Origin: Clostridium sp. AM34-11AC | GTDB lineage: Bacteria; Bacillota; Clostridia; Lachnospirales; Lachnospiraceae | Direction of reading: 5' to 3' | NCBI RefSeq assembly: GCF_003435375.1 | Contig: NZ_QWGL01000008.1 | Span: 231 to 64,230, forward strand | DNA length: 64,000 bases | Shown here: positions 1-7,541 of the stretch, one piece after another | How positions within the stretch are numbered: position 1 is the first letter of the stretch | How the letters are laid out: each line of letters begins with the position of its first letter | Notes under the pieces: model-generated | What the model was told of the DNA's origin: nothing | The model's input: only the letters and a program-made list of their open reading frames with translations | Database searches by the model: none | Made by a program: the position numbers and the translations under genes

Positions 1-42
1 CATACCCGTGGTGTCGAGAGTTCAAATCTCCCTTCCGCTACG
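1..42 (+). tRNA. tRNA 3' end, class II (probably tRNA-Leu), truncated by window edge
   Basis: The first bases read as the end of a long variable arm, a T arm with the loop TTCAAAT, and a 3' acceptor strand TTCCGCT followed by the discriminator A. CCA is not encoded (the next bases are CGA). The apparent long variable arm points to Leu or Ser, and the acceptor sequence resembles clostridial tRNA-Leu. The anticodon lies outside the window, so the isotype is an inference. One T-stem pair looks mismatched (A-C). A terminator follows directly. Confidence 0.6.
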
Positions 43-46
43 ATTG

Positions 47-85
47 AAAATCCCGGGAATCTGAGAAGGTTCCCGGGATTTTTTC
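47..85 (+). terminator. Rho-independent terminator after the tRNA
   Basis: A perfect 13-bp stem (AAAATCCCGGGAA at 47-59 with its complement at 70-82) encloses a 10-base loop and ends in a T run. It closes the tRNA transcript. Confidence 0.9.
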
Positions 86-190
86 GATTATAATAGTTTT
101 TCTGAAATATTCTGCTGTACCAAATAGAAAAGAACATCTGCAATGATCCTGCAAACATATGAAAGGCTCTGTTGGTGTCTGGATTTTCAC

Positions 191-1102
191 TTAAAAGATT
201 CCCGGTAATACTGTCGCAAGATAATATCCGACCCAGAATGATGCTGAATTCGCGATAAACGAATAGAGAACGAAGTCACCGTTTTCCTTTTTGGGGGACA
301 CTCTCTTCAAAAACCTGCAATACAGACCTGCCTCCAGCGCAAAGACTATGACCTCGAAAAAGACATAGCTTGTGATAAAGGCCAACGGACCGGCATTGTA
401 ATGAATGATATTGAGAAGCAGATTTAAGAGAAGCTGCGTCGTGATATTTACAAGCGCAAGGATCTGCAGCTGCTTTTTCTGCCGGAAGCCGAATAACAGC
501 CCGACGACCATTTCAATTGCGATCGTAAGAAGGATACGGACCGCGAGCGATAAAAGCTCCATTCGATAATTATAGGAACGATACGCGTTGATCCGCTCGT
601 TTGTGCTCAGGTCCTCATTGTATTCCACGGATCCGATCCGGACGCCCTCCATGTCAACGGTGTAATAAGTATCAAATGCATAACGCTCATAGCTTCCGCT
701 TGATACAAAGGTCCCGGTTTCCGGATAATACAGGAGGATCTTAAAATCCTCCGGTGGATAATAGGTCCAGGCGATCTCACCGGTTTCGCTTACCGTCCAG
801 CCCCTCTGAAGGAAATAATATCCGTCAGGATCCTTGTAATCTACAAAAGCTTTCCAGATGTTCCGGTCAAGATCATAGAGCTGCTCATTTCTGGCGGTGC
901 CGTCCCAGACTTGTGCAGGTCCTGTACATTTCTCCTTTGAAAGCAGTGTGCCATAGCACAGATCATCGCTCATATTTTTGAACTGGATGCGCACCGAGGG
1001 CTTTGGACCCATATCAGCTTTCGCGGTGATCGGAAGTGCTGTGACTGCAAAGATCATGCAGAACAGCAGCATGAAAAGCCCGACATACATTCTTTTTTTC
1101 AT
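191..1102 (-). CDS. Membrane protein of unknown function with signal peptide
   Basis: I do not recognise the family. The 303-residue product starts with a clear signal sequence (MKKRMY, hydrophobic core, cleavage near ALPITAKA at about 28). A soluble extracytoplasmic part of about 150 residues follows, rich in Trp and Tyr (for example WTYYPPEDF). The last 120 residues hold about four hydrophobic segments, including LLSLAVRILLTIAIEM and ITSYVFFEVIVFALEAGLY. The layout suggests an exported sensor-like or structural domain anchored by a C-terminal membrane bundle. It is transcribed alone from a promoter at 1171-1200 and is not in an operon with the divergent lipid kinase gene. Function unknown. 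Confidence 0.7.
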   Translation of the reverse strand: MKKRMYVGLFMLLFCMIFAVTALPITAKADMGPKPSVRIQFKNMSDDLCYGTLLSKEKCTGPAQVWDGTARNEQLYDLDRNIWKAFVDYKDPDGYYFLQRGWTVSETGEIAWTYYPPEDFKILLYYPETGTFVSSGSYERYAFDTYYTVDMEGVRIGSVEYNEDLSTNERINAYRSYNYRMELLSLAVRILLTIAIEMVVGLLFGFRQKKQLQILALVNITTQLLLNLLLNIIHYNAGPLAFITSYVFFEVIVFALEAGLYCRFLKRVSPKKENGDFVLYSFIANSASFWVGYYLATVLPGIF

Positions 1103-1170
1103 ACCAGGAACCTCCTTTCAGAGCTTGGATTCATAAAAATCAATTATCTTTGCCATTTGTATCTGCTTTT

Positions 1171-1200
1171 ATTATAATTGATCCCAATATTGTCTGACAA
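1171..1200 (-). promoter_or_regulatory. SigA-type promoter for the 191-1102 gene
   Basis: On the minus strand TTGTCA (1195-1200) is followed after 18 bp by a perfect TATAAT (1171-1176), about 70 bp upstream of the start codon. On the plus strand of this 390-bp gap, a TATACT/TATAAT pair at 1393-1403 may serve the lipid kinase gene, but its -35 is poor. Confidence 0.65.
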
Positions 1201-1490
1201 GAAAGAGATGTTTACTATTTTCTTACGTTTTGGCGCGGATGTGTCCGGTACACGGGTAGGGATTTTGCTGATTTGGAATGCGAAGCATCGGCAAAATCAG
1301 CTGTTGTCTGCGCATGGCATGAACAGGAATGTATCGCAGTGCACATGCATGAAGTTTAGAAAAAATTTAGCCTTTTTTTAGCGGTTATGTGATATACTAT
1401 AATCTATATCGTATGCCATATGGCACTGACATGGTCAGAATGCATATGGCTGCACGGAAAATTCTGAACATATAAGATTCGGAGGACGTT

Positions 1491-2414
1491 ATGTATCAGT
1501 TTATCGTAAATCCCGGTGCCGGTGCTGGAAGAGGATACCGGATCTGGAAACGACTGGAACATCAGCTGGAAATGAACAGTCAGGAATACCGTGTCTTTTT
1601 TACGGAACATCAAGGGGACGCGGCGGAGATCGCGAGAGTACTGACGGCGGAAAAGGATGAAGCGAAGGTGATCGTGATCGTCGGCGGCGAAGGTACCTAC
1701 AATGAGGTCTTAAACGGTGTCTCCTTTAAGGGACTCCTGACCTTCGGCTATGTCCCGGTGGGATTCCGGAATGCACTCTCGAAGGGATTCCAGTCTTTCT
1801 GGAAGGTGGACCGTCAGGCGAGGCGGATCCTTCACCCGAAATATTACCGGATGCTGGACTATGGCGTTATCACGTTCGGAAACGAGGAGATCGTGAGCCG
1901 CAGATTTGCCGGACGTTGTGGGATCGGACTCGACGCGGCGTTGTGCCACAATCTTTTGTGCTGCCCCGTGAGAAACCAGATGACGAGACTTCATCTGACA
2001 AAAATCCTTCGTTTTGGGATCGGATTAAAGCAGCTTTTTCTTGCAAAGCCGACAAAAGGATATATTTTGCTTGACGGGACGCAGAAAGTGGAGTTTAATC
2101 ATATATATTTCATCACGTTTATGGTACGCCGGGAAGAGAAGAAAAAGAAGAACGGCGGGATTTTAAATGATGACGGAAAAATGACCGTTTACGTTGGAAA
2201 CAGTGCGAGAAAGACGAAGATGATCCCGATCTTAAGAGACCTTGTGATGGGGGTCCGGAGAAAAGAGCGGGGGATCCGTGTCTTTGAGTGCAGCGAGGCG
2301 GAGATCCACCTTGCGCGCCCGTTGGCGGTCCACGTGGACGGTGAGAGCTGTATGTGTCAGGAGAATCTGGCGGTGCGCTGTATCCCGAAACGGATGCGCG
2401 TGATCGGCTCATAA
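1491..2414 (+). CDS. Diacylglycerol/lipid kinase family protein (YegS/BmrU type), degenerate motif
   Basis: This 307-residue protein matches the DAGK catalytic family: an N-terminal [10 protein letters not shown] nucleotide loop at about residue 7 and a glycine-rich [12 protein letters not shown] at about 66-77. Family members phosphorylate diacylglycerol or related lipids at the membrane. Two features are unusual. The canonical GGDGT has Glu for Asp, and the second motif, usually GTGNDFAR, reads [11 protein letters not shown], so the conserved Gly-Thr-Asn-Asp is lost. The protein may have a different substrate or weak activity. It lies 20 bp before ispF and probably begins that operon. RBS GGAGG precedes ATG by 6 bp. 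Confidence 0.8.
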   Translation: MYQFIVNPGAGAGRGYRIWKRLEHQLEMNSQEYRVFFTEHQGDAAEIARVLTAEKDEAKVIVIVGGEGTYNEVLNGVSFKGLLTFGYVPVGFRNALSKGFQSFWKVDRQARRILHPKYYRMLDYGVITFGNEEIVSRRFAGRCGIGLDAALCHNLLCCPVRNQMTRLHLTKILRFGIGLKQLFLAKPTKGYILLDGTQKVEFNHIYFITFMVRREEKKKKNGGILNDDGKMTVYVGNSARKTKMIPILRDLVMGVRRKERGIRVFECSEAEIHLARPLAVHVDGESCMCQENLAVRCIPKRMRVIGS

Positions 2415-2434
2415 GAAATATAGGAGGAGATTCT

Positions 2435-2986
2435 ATGAGAATCGGACAGGGATATGATGTGCATCGTCTCGTAGAAGGAAGAAAGCTGATTATTGGAGGC
2501 GTGGACATTCCCTATGAAAAAGGACTTTTGGGTCATTCTGACGCAGATGTCCTTCTTCATGCTGTGATGGACGCACTTTTGGGGGCCGCCGCCCTCGGCG
2601 ATATCGGCCAGCACTTCCCGGATTCGGACGAGAGATATAAAGGGATTTCCAGCATCGCGCTTTTAAAGGAAGTCGGGAAGATCCTGCAGGAAAACGGATA
2701 TATGATCGAAAATATCGATTCCACCGTGATCGCCCAGAGGCCGAAGCTTTTGCCGTACCGCCCGCAGATGGCGGAAAATATCGCGGCGGCGTTAGGAATC
2801 GAAAAAGAACAGGTAAGCGTGAAAGCGACGACGGAAGAAGGGCTTGGATTTACCGGTACCGGGGAGGGGATCTCCGCTCAGGCGATCGCCCTTTTAAGTT
2901 CGGTGGCGGATTACGCGCCGGAGGACCGCGTTGGAATTATTTCCGGTGGATGCGGGGGCTGTCCGGGCTGTAGACAGCAGCAATAA
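2435..2986 (+). CDS. ispF: 2-C-methyl-D-erythritol 2,4-cyclodiphosphate synthase
   Basis: Catalyses cyclisation of CDP-methylerythritol 2-phosphate to MEcPP in the non-mevalonate isoprenoid pathway. Metal ligands are visible as GYDVHRL (Asp8, His10) and the His in [12 protein letters not shown]; the [10 protein letters not shown] loop and the [15 protein letters not shown] signature follow. I chose ATG 2435 because TAGGAGG lies just upstream and [10 protein letters not shown] is the normal N terminus; the longer frame to 2354 lies inside the preceding gene. At 183 residues it exceeds the usual length of about 157, and the excess is a C-terminal tail ending [13 protein letters not shown], with three cysteines, outside the known fold. 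Confidence 0.95.
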   Translation: MRIGQGYDVHRLVEGRKLIIGGVDIPYEKGLLGHSDADVLLHAVMDALLGAAALGDIGQHFPDSDERYKGISSIALLKEVGKILQENGYMIENIDSTVIAQRPKLLPYRPQMAENIAAALGIEKEQVSVKATTEEGLGFTGTGEGISAQAIALLSSVADYAPEDRVGIISGGCGGCPGCRQQQ

Positions 2987-3086
2987 ATGAATGCGGAAGT
3001 AAGCGCCTGTTGATAGTAAAAGTGCATTACGCAAAGCTGCATGGCAGAAAAATTCGGACAGAAAGATATATGAAGGAGCTTAAGTT

Positions 3087-4496
3087 ATGAAGATCTACAA
3101 TACACTCACAAAGAGAAAAGAAGAGTTCGTTCCGGTAGAGCCGGGAAAAGTAAAAATGTACGTGTGCGGACCGACCGTCTACAACTTTATCCACATCGGA
3201 AACGCGAGACCGATGATCGTATTTGATACGGTAAGACGGTACTTTGAATATAAAGGATACGATGTAAATTATGTATCCAACTTTACGGATGTCGATGATA
3301 AGATCATCAAAAAAGCCATCGAGGAGAGCGTTGATGCAGAGACGATCTCCAAGCGCTACATCGCCGAGTGCAAAAAGGATATGGAAGGCATGAATATCGA
3401 GCCGGCAACAAAGAACCCGCTGGCGACAGAAGAGATCTGCGGCATGCTGAATATGATCAGCACTCTGATCGAAAAAGGTTACGCCTATGTGGCTGCTGAC
3501 GGAACGGTTTATTACAGTGTCCGGAAATTTAAAGATTACGGAAAGCTTTCCCATAAGAATCTTGACGATCTCCAGTCCGGATTCCGTGAGATCAAGGTAA
3601 CCGGTGAGGAGGGCAAGCAGGATCCGAACGACTTCGTTCTCTGGAAACCGAAAAAAGAGGGAGAGCCGTACTGGGAGTCTCCGTGGTGCGAGGGCCGTCC
3701 GGGCTGGCACATCGAGTGTTCCGTTATGGCAAAGAGATACCTCGGCGACGAGATCGATATCCATGCAGGCGGTGAGGACTTAATTTTCCCGCATCATGAG
3801 AACGAGATCGCCCAGAGTGAGGCTGCAAACGGAAAGCCCTTCGCGAAATACTGGATGCACAACGCGTTCTTAAATATTGATAATAAGAAGATGTCAAAAT
3901 CGCTCGGAAACTTCTTTACCGTCCGTGAGATCAGCGAAAAATACGATCTTCAGGTGCTCCGTTTCTTTATGCTGAGCGCACATTACAGAAGTCCGTTAAA
4001 CTTCAGCGCGGACTTAATGGAAGCCTCCAAGAACGGTCTTGAGAGAATCCTCACCGGTATGGAAAAGCTCCGTGAGGCGGAGGCGAAGGCAGCCGGCGGC
4101 ACAATGACAGCGGAAGAACTGGAAAATCAGAAGAAGGCAATGGAGCTTGTCGCAAAGTATGAGGCGGCGATGGATGATGATTTCAACACCGCGGACGCGA
4201 TCTCCGCGATCTTCGAGCTCATCAAACTCTCCAACTCCACAGTCTCCGGGGCAAGCACAAAGGAGTATGTTTCCTGGATGAAGAATGAGATCCAGAGACT
4301 CTGCGACGTAATGGGGATCATTACAGAAAAGAAGGCGGAAGTCCTTGACTCTGAGGTGGAGGACCTGATCGCCCAGAGACAGGCAGCGAGAAAGGCAAAG
4401 AACTTTGCCCTTGCCGATGAGATCAGAGGAAAACTTCTCGACATGGGAATCGTCCTCGAGGACACAAGAGAGGGCGTAAAATGGAAGAGAGCTTAA
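3087..4496 (+). CDS. cysS: Cysteinyl-tRNA synthetase
   Basis: Class I synthetase that charges tRNA-Cys in the cytoplasm. At 469 residues it is of normal length. The HIGH-type motif HIGNARP is at about residue 36 and KKMSKS at about 266-271. Zinc ligands are the Cys of YVCGPTVYN, the Cys of WHIECSVMA, and HHENE. AGGAG at 3072-3076 precedes the ATG. It sits between ispF and mrnC, the order common in Bacillota. The 100-bp gap before it holds no T-box or riboswitch that I can see. Confidence 0.97.
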   Translation: MKIYNTLTKRKEEFVPVEPGKVKMYVCGPTVYNFIHIGNARPMIVFDTVRRYFEYKGYDVNYVSNFTDVDDKIIKKAIEESVDAETISKRYIAECKKDMEGMNIEPATKNPLATEEICGMLNMISTLIEKGYAYVAADGTVYYSVRKFKDYGKLSHKNLDDLQSGFREIKVTGEEGKQDPNDFVLWKPKKEGEPYWESPWCEGRPGWHIECSVMAKRYLGDEIDIHAGGEDLIFPHHENEIAQSEAANGKPFAKYWMHNAFLNIDNKKMSKSLGNFFTVREISEKYDLQVLRFFMLSAHYRSPLNFSADLMEASKNGLERILTGMEKLREAEAKAAGGTMTAEELENQKKAMELVAKYEAAMDDDFNTADAISAIFELIKLSNSTVSGASTKEYVSWMKNEIQRLCDVMGIITEKKAEVLDSEVEDLIAQRQAARKAKNFALADEIRGKLLDMGIVLEDTREGVKWKRA

Positions 4497-4957
4497 TGCT
4501 TTTAAAGGAAAAATTCCACTTAAAGGATACGGATGCAGGCCAGTACTCTCCGCTTGTGCTCGCCTATCTCGGTGACGCGGCTTACGAGATCCTGATCCGT
4601 ACCATCGTGGTCAGTGAGGGAAATATGCAGGTGAATAAGCTTCACAAGAAGTCTTCAGCTCTTGTGAAGGCTGCAGCCCAGGCGGAATTCCTGATGGCCA
4701 TCGAGGATGACCTCACCGAGGAGGAGCATGCGGTCTACAAACGGGGAAGAAACGCGAAGTCTTTCTCTATGGCCAAGAATGCGACAATGAAGGATTACCG
4801 GATGGCGACAGGCTTTGAGGCTCTGATGGGATATCTTTACCTGTCCGGAAGAACGGAACGCATGGTGGATCTTGTGGCTCTGGCGATGACAAAGACCGGA
4901 AAAGCAGTGTCCGGAGATACGGAAAAACAGAAAGAGGAGAACTCCGATGAGATATGA
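4481..4957 (+). CDS. mrnC: Mini-ribonuclease 3
   Basis: Dimeric RNase III-like enzyme without a double-stranded RNA binding domain; it trims the ends of 23S rRNA precursor. The family signature is present: SPLVLAYLGDAAYE at about 23-36 with the catalytic Asp, NKLHKKSS, EHAVYKRGRNAKS, and the C-terminal ATGFEALMGYLYL with the second acidic site. At 158 residues it is a little longer than usual. ATG 4481 overlaps cysS by 16 bp; a second ATG at 4496 overlaps the cysS stop codon in a TAATG junction and is equally plausible. The gene also overlaps rlmB, so translation is probably coupled. Confidence 0.93.
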   Translation: MEESLMLLKEKFHLKDTDAGQYSPLVLAYLGDAAYEILIRTIVVSEGNMQVNKLHKKSSALVKAAAQAEFLMAIEDDLTEEEHAVYKRGRNAKSFSMAKNATMKDYRMATGFEALMGYLYLSGRTERMVDLVALAMTKTGKAVSGDTEKQKEENSDEI

Positions 4958-5693
4958 AGAACTGACGATAGAAGGGCGCAACGCTGTTTTGGAGGCGTTC
5001 CGCTCCGGAAAGACCATCGACCGGCTGTTTGTCCTTGACGGCTGCCAGGACGGTCCGGTGCGCACGATCGTGAGAGAGGCGAAAAAGCATGATACGATCG
5101 TAAATTTTGTCCCGAAGGAACGCCTGGATTCCATGTCTGAGACGGGACATCATCAGGGTGTGATGGCGTATGCCGCTGCTTACGAGTACGCGGAGGTGGA
5201 AGATATCTTAAAGATCGCGGAAGAGAAGGGCGAGCCGCCGTTTTTATTCCTGCTTGACGGAATTGAGGATCCGCACAACCTTGGAGCGATCATCCGTACC
5301 GCGAACCTTGCGGGCGCTCACGGAGTGATCATTCCGAAACGCCGCGCGGTGGGACTTACCGCGACGGTTGCGAGAACCTCCGCAGGTGCGTTAAACTATA
5401 CGCCGGTCGCAAAGGTCACCAACATGGCGGCAACGATCGAGGATTTAAAGAAACGCGGCATCTGGTTCGTCTGCGCCGATATGGGCGGAGAGAGCATGTA
5501 CCGTTTAAACCTCACCGGACCGATCGGTCTTGTGATTGGAAATGAGGGGGAGGGCGTGAGTCGTCTCGTGAAGGAGAAATGCGATATGATCGCGTCGATC
5601 CCGATGAAGGGCGATATCGATTCCCTGAACGCGTCCGTTGCGACAGGTGTTCTCGCGTATGAGATCGTGAGACAGAGACTGGCGAAGGCATAG
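4947..5693 (+). CDS. rlmB: 23S rRNA (guanosine-2'-O-)-methyltransferase, TrmH/SpoU family
   Basis: SPOUT methyltransferase of 248 residues using S-adenosylmethionine. The N-terminal substrate-binding domain begins EGRNAVLEAF. The three SPOUT motifs are DGIEDPHNLGAIIRTA (about 105-120), VIGNEGEGVS, and IPMKGDIDSLNASVATG near the C terminus, which form the knotted cofactor site. It overlaps mrnC by 11 bp with an AGAGGAGAA ribosome site inside mrnC. The family assignment is firm; the exact modified nucleotide is inferred from the operon position, as in other Bacillota. Confidence 0.93.
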   Translation: MRYEELTIEGRNAVLEAFRSGKTIDRLFVLDGCQDGPVRTIVREAKKHDTIVNFVPKERLDSMSETGHHQGVMAYAAAYEYAEVEDILKIAEEKGEPPFLFLLDGIEDPHNLGAIIRTANLAGAHGVIIPKRRAVGLTATVARTSAGALNYTPVAKVTNMAATIEDLKKRGIWFVCADMGGESMYRLNLTGPIGLVIGNEGEGVSRLVKEKCDMIASIPMKGDIDSLNASVATGVLAYEIVRQRLAKA

Positions 5694-5715
5694 GATTTAT
5701 AATTTTACTTATGAT

Positions 5716-5753
5716 AAAAAGACCTGCGGAGAGGAGTTCCGTAGGTCTTTTTT
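5716..5753 (+). terminator. Terminator after rlmB
   Basis: Stem GACCTGCGGA with TCCGTAGGTC (one G-T pair) flanked by A and T runs; closes the ispF-cysS-mrnC-rlmB transcript. Confidence 0.9.
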
Positions 5754-5794
5754 ATTCGAGGAGGATTTCCTTCATAATAAACATTTGTTCCGGT

Positions 5795-5873
5795 CAGCCC
5801 GGTCGTCCTGAGTGAGTGAGCATCATTGTCGCGTTCACGTCTTTTTCGTAACAGGAATTTCCTGTAACACGAA
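5795..5873 (-). repeat. Dispersed intergenic repeat, copy 1 (inverted)
   Basis: Read on the minus strand, this begins with a palindrome CAGGAAATTCCTG flanked by GT-TAC and CG arms, followed by ACGCGACAATGAT. The copy at 18030-18165 has the same order (a GTAATAGGAA/TTCCTATTAC hairpin, then ACGTGACAATGAT). It lies between the rlmB and tRNA-Thr terminators. Confidence 0.5.
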
Positions 5874-5904
5874 AAAAGGCTTCCCGGATATTCCGGAAAG
5901 CCTC
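5872..5904 (-). terminator. Terminator after tRNA-Thr
   Basis: On the minus strand AGGCTTTCCGGA pairs with TCCGGGAAGCCT across a three-base loop and is followed by six T. Confidence 0.9.
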
Positions 5905-5912
5905 ATGGTTTA

Positions 5913-5985
5913 AGCTGCCTAGCAGATTTGAACTGCCGACCTCCGCCTTACCAAGGCGACGCTCTACCAGCTGAGCCAAGGCAGC
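5913..5985 (-). tRNA. tRNA-Thr (anticodon GGT)
   Basis: A complete 73-nt cloverleaf on the minus strand: acceptor GCTGCCT pairs with AGGCAGC, the D loop contains AGCTGGTAGAGC, the anticodon loop is TTGGTAA giving GGT, and the T loop is TTCAAAT. The discriminator is T and CCA is not encoded. It has its own promoter (6019-6047) and terminator. Longer reading frames across this stretch are overlaps of the tRNA. Confidence 0.96.
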
Positions 5986-6018
5986 GAACACAATTGCTGT
6001 GTTTTTCGAACCTTCAAT

Positions 6019-6047
6019 ATAGTATCATGGATCAACAGGTTTGTCAA
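6019..6047 (-). promoter_or_regulatory. Promoter of tRNA-Thr
   Basis: TTGACA, 17-bp spacer, TACTAT on the minus strand, with the -10 about 33 bp before the tRNA. Confidence 0.8.
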
Positions 6048-6104
6048 CGATAAAAACAAAAAAATTTGAATAAATTTTTTATACAAAAAGATCAATTCCT
6101 CGGA

Positions 6105-6275
6105 AAGCCCATGGAGGGTAAAGCGGACATTCGCAATCCACTTCGCTACTTGCTCATGAACGCAGTCGCTTCGCGATCTGTCAGTGGGAGCTTTCAACTC
6201 CCACTGACATAAGCATCCCACTCACCCACCGCTTAGTGCTCCGCGCACTTGAAGCGGGGGAATGCTTATCTGCGT
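6105..6275. repeat. Palindrome-rich intergenic element, possibly transposon-derived or a structured RNA
   Basis: Three hairpins lie in a row without a gene. One is CAG-TCGC/GCGA-CTG at about 6154-6173. The second is a strong CAGTGGGAG/CTCCCACTG stem at about 6182-6206. The third is a compound structure: TAAGCATCCC (about 6209) pairs with GGGGAATGCTTA (about 6259-6271), enclosing CCGCTT-AGTGC paired with GCACT-TG-AAGCGG. Such ends resemble the subterminal hairpins of IS200/IS605-type elements or their derived palindromic remnants, but no transposase or TnpB coding is present. Confidence 0.45.
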
Positions 6276-6347
6276 TCAAACACGTGCAGGGAACACTTTC
6301 CGTTCTGCTTTCATATTTTGTAGTAAAAAAGATACTGAGGTTTTTAT

Positions 6348-7340
6348 ATGCCAGAGAATCCAACATCAATGCCGGAACCGTCGGGAGAGAATACGGCGGA
6401 GGTTGTGGCAGGGAAGAATGACGCAAATGTACCGGAGACACCGGCCGAGCCATTAGGAGGAGTTTTTGTTTATCCGGGAGACGATGATCTTGCGGGGATC
6501 CCTGTGCCGCCCATCGCTTCACCGGGCGGAAGACCTGTTTATCCGGGAGATGACGATCTCGCCGGAATCCCAACGACACCGGTCGCGCCGTCTGGCGGAC
6601 GCCCTGTCTATCCTGACAATACCATCGGACGCCCGGGCTTTCCGACGATTTCTTTTCCGGTCACATATCCGACGGTCTCAGGAGGAAATTACTACAGCAG
6701 AGTCCGGTTTTTAAATGCCAGCACATCAGGCCAGACTCTGGATGTCTATATCGATGGCCGGAATGTCTTTTCCGGTTCCGAATTTGCCACGATTTCTTCT
6801 TATATCCGCGTGACGGACGGATTCCACACCGTCACTGTGCGCAGGACCAACGGTCAGATCTATTATCAGCAGACGATTGCCTTTGTGTCCGGTGAGAGAC
6901 TCACGATGGTGATCTTAGACACGGTATCCGGAGTGTCCCTGACCCGTGTTTCCGACATGGGCTGCACGAACGTTCCGGCAGGTTACGGCTGTCTCCGTGT
7001 AGCGAACATGTCCTACGCGGGATCCAGCTACGATGTGCGGACCTTCAACAACCAGACAGCATTTGCGGGGATCGGATACAAGGAAGTGACGAGCTATAAA
7101 CAGACATCCAGCGGAACCTATACCTTCTTTGTGACAGGTTCCCAGTATGCAGTTTCAGCCTTAGGCGAGCTTCCGGTCCTTGTCCTTTCCTCCATCGTCG
7201 GCGTTTCCTGCCCGACCTGCACCGTGGCGAATCCGCTTCTCACCTTCAACGTCAACGTCCGTGCTGGAAGAGCCTACACCTGCTATATTATCGGAAATCC
7301 GTGGTCCGGTCTCTTCCGGGCGTATGTCCTCGAGGACTGA
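6348..7340 (+). CDS. DUF4397 domain protein with N-terminal Pro/Asp repeats
   Basis: 330 residues. Residues about 1-115 are low-complexity and contain the repeat VYPGDDDLAGIP twice (near residues 43 and 64) and a third decayed copy, then FPVTYP. From about 122 on there are two DUF4397-like beta domains (YYSRVRFLNASTSGQTLDVYID and GCLRVANMSYAGSSYDVRTF). There is no signal peptide and no membrane segment, so the product is either cytoplasmic or deposited on the forespore. A CATATTTT box at 6312-6319 resembles a mother-cell sigma -10. Function unknown; a spore coat role is only a suggestion. Confidence 0.75.
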   Translation: MPENPTSMPEPSGENTAEVVAGKNDANVPETPAEPLGGVFVYPGDDDLAGIPVPPIASPGGRPVYPGDDDLAGIPTTPVAPSGGRPVYPDNTIGRPGFPTISFPVTYPTVSGGNYYSRVRFLNASTSGQTLDVYIDGRNVFSGSEFATISSYIRVTDGFHTVTVRRTNGQIYYQQTIAFVSGERLTMVILDTVSGVSLTRVSDMGCTNVPAGYGCLRVANMSYAGSSYDVRTFNNQTAFAGIGYKEVTSYKQTSSGTYTFFVTGSQYAVSALGELPVLVLSSIVGVSCPTCTVANPLLTFNVNVRAGRAYTCYIIGNPWSGLFRAYVLED

Positions 7341-7357
7341 AGCGTGTTGCGGCAGGA

Positions 7358-7386
7358 TTGCATTATTTGTAAAAATCGTCTATAAT
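7358..7386 (+). promoter_or_regulatory. Promoter of the MATE/ABC exporter operon
   Basis: TTGCAT, 17-bp spacer, TATAAT; the start codon of the MATE gene is 155 bp downstream. Confidence 0.75.
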
Positions 7387-7541
7387 CTGCGTAATAGATA
7401 AAAGGAATGTGCCTTACGCATTCCGGCACCGGGAGCAGCCGTGGATAGAATGAGCAGACGGACAGGGGCGGGAAATGCCAGTCTGCTTTTCTTTCCGGAT
7501 GCTGCCGGAAAGAAAATACAGGTACGGGAAAAAGGAGTATT

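Noticed and set aside
1178..1381. 67-codon open frame between the divergent genes
   Set aside because: No ribosome site, low-complexity end, and it overlaps the promoter of the minus-strand gene.
2987..3086. Possible T-box or riboswitch before cysS
   Set aside because: The gap is only 100 bp and contains no T-box core or terminator.
5794..5991. 65-codon open frame on the minus strand
   Set aside because: It covers tRNA-Thr and its terminator; the tRNA explains the conserved sequence.
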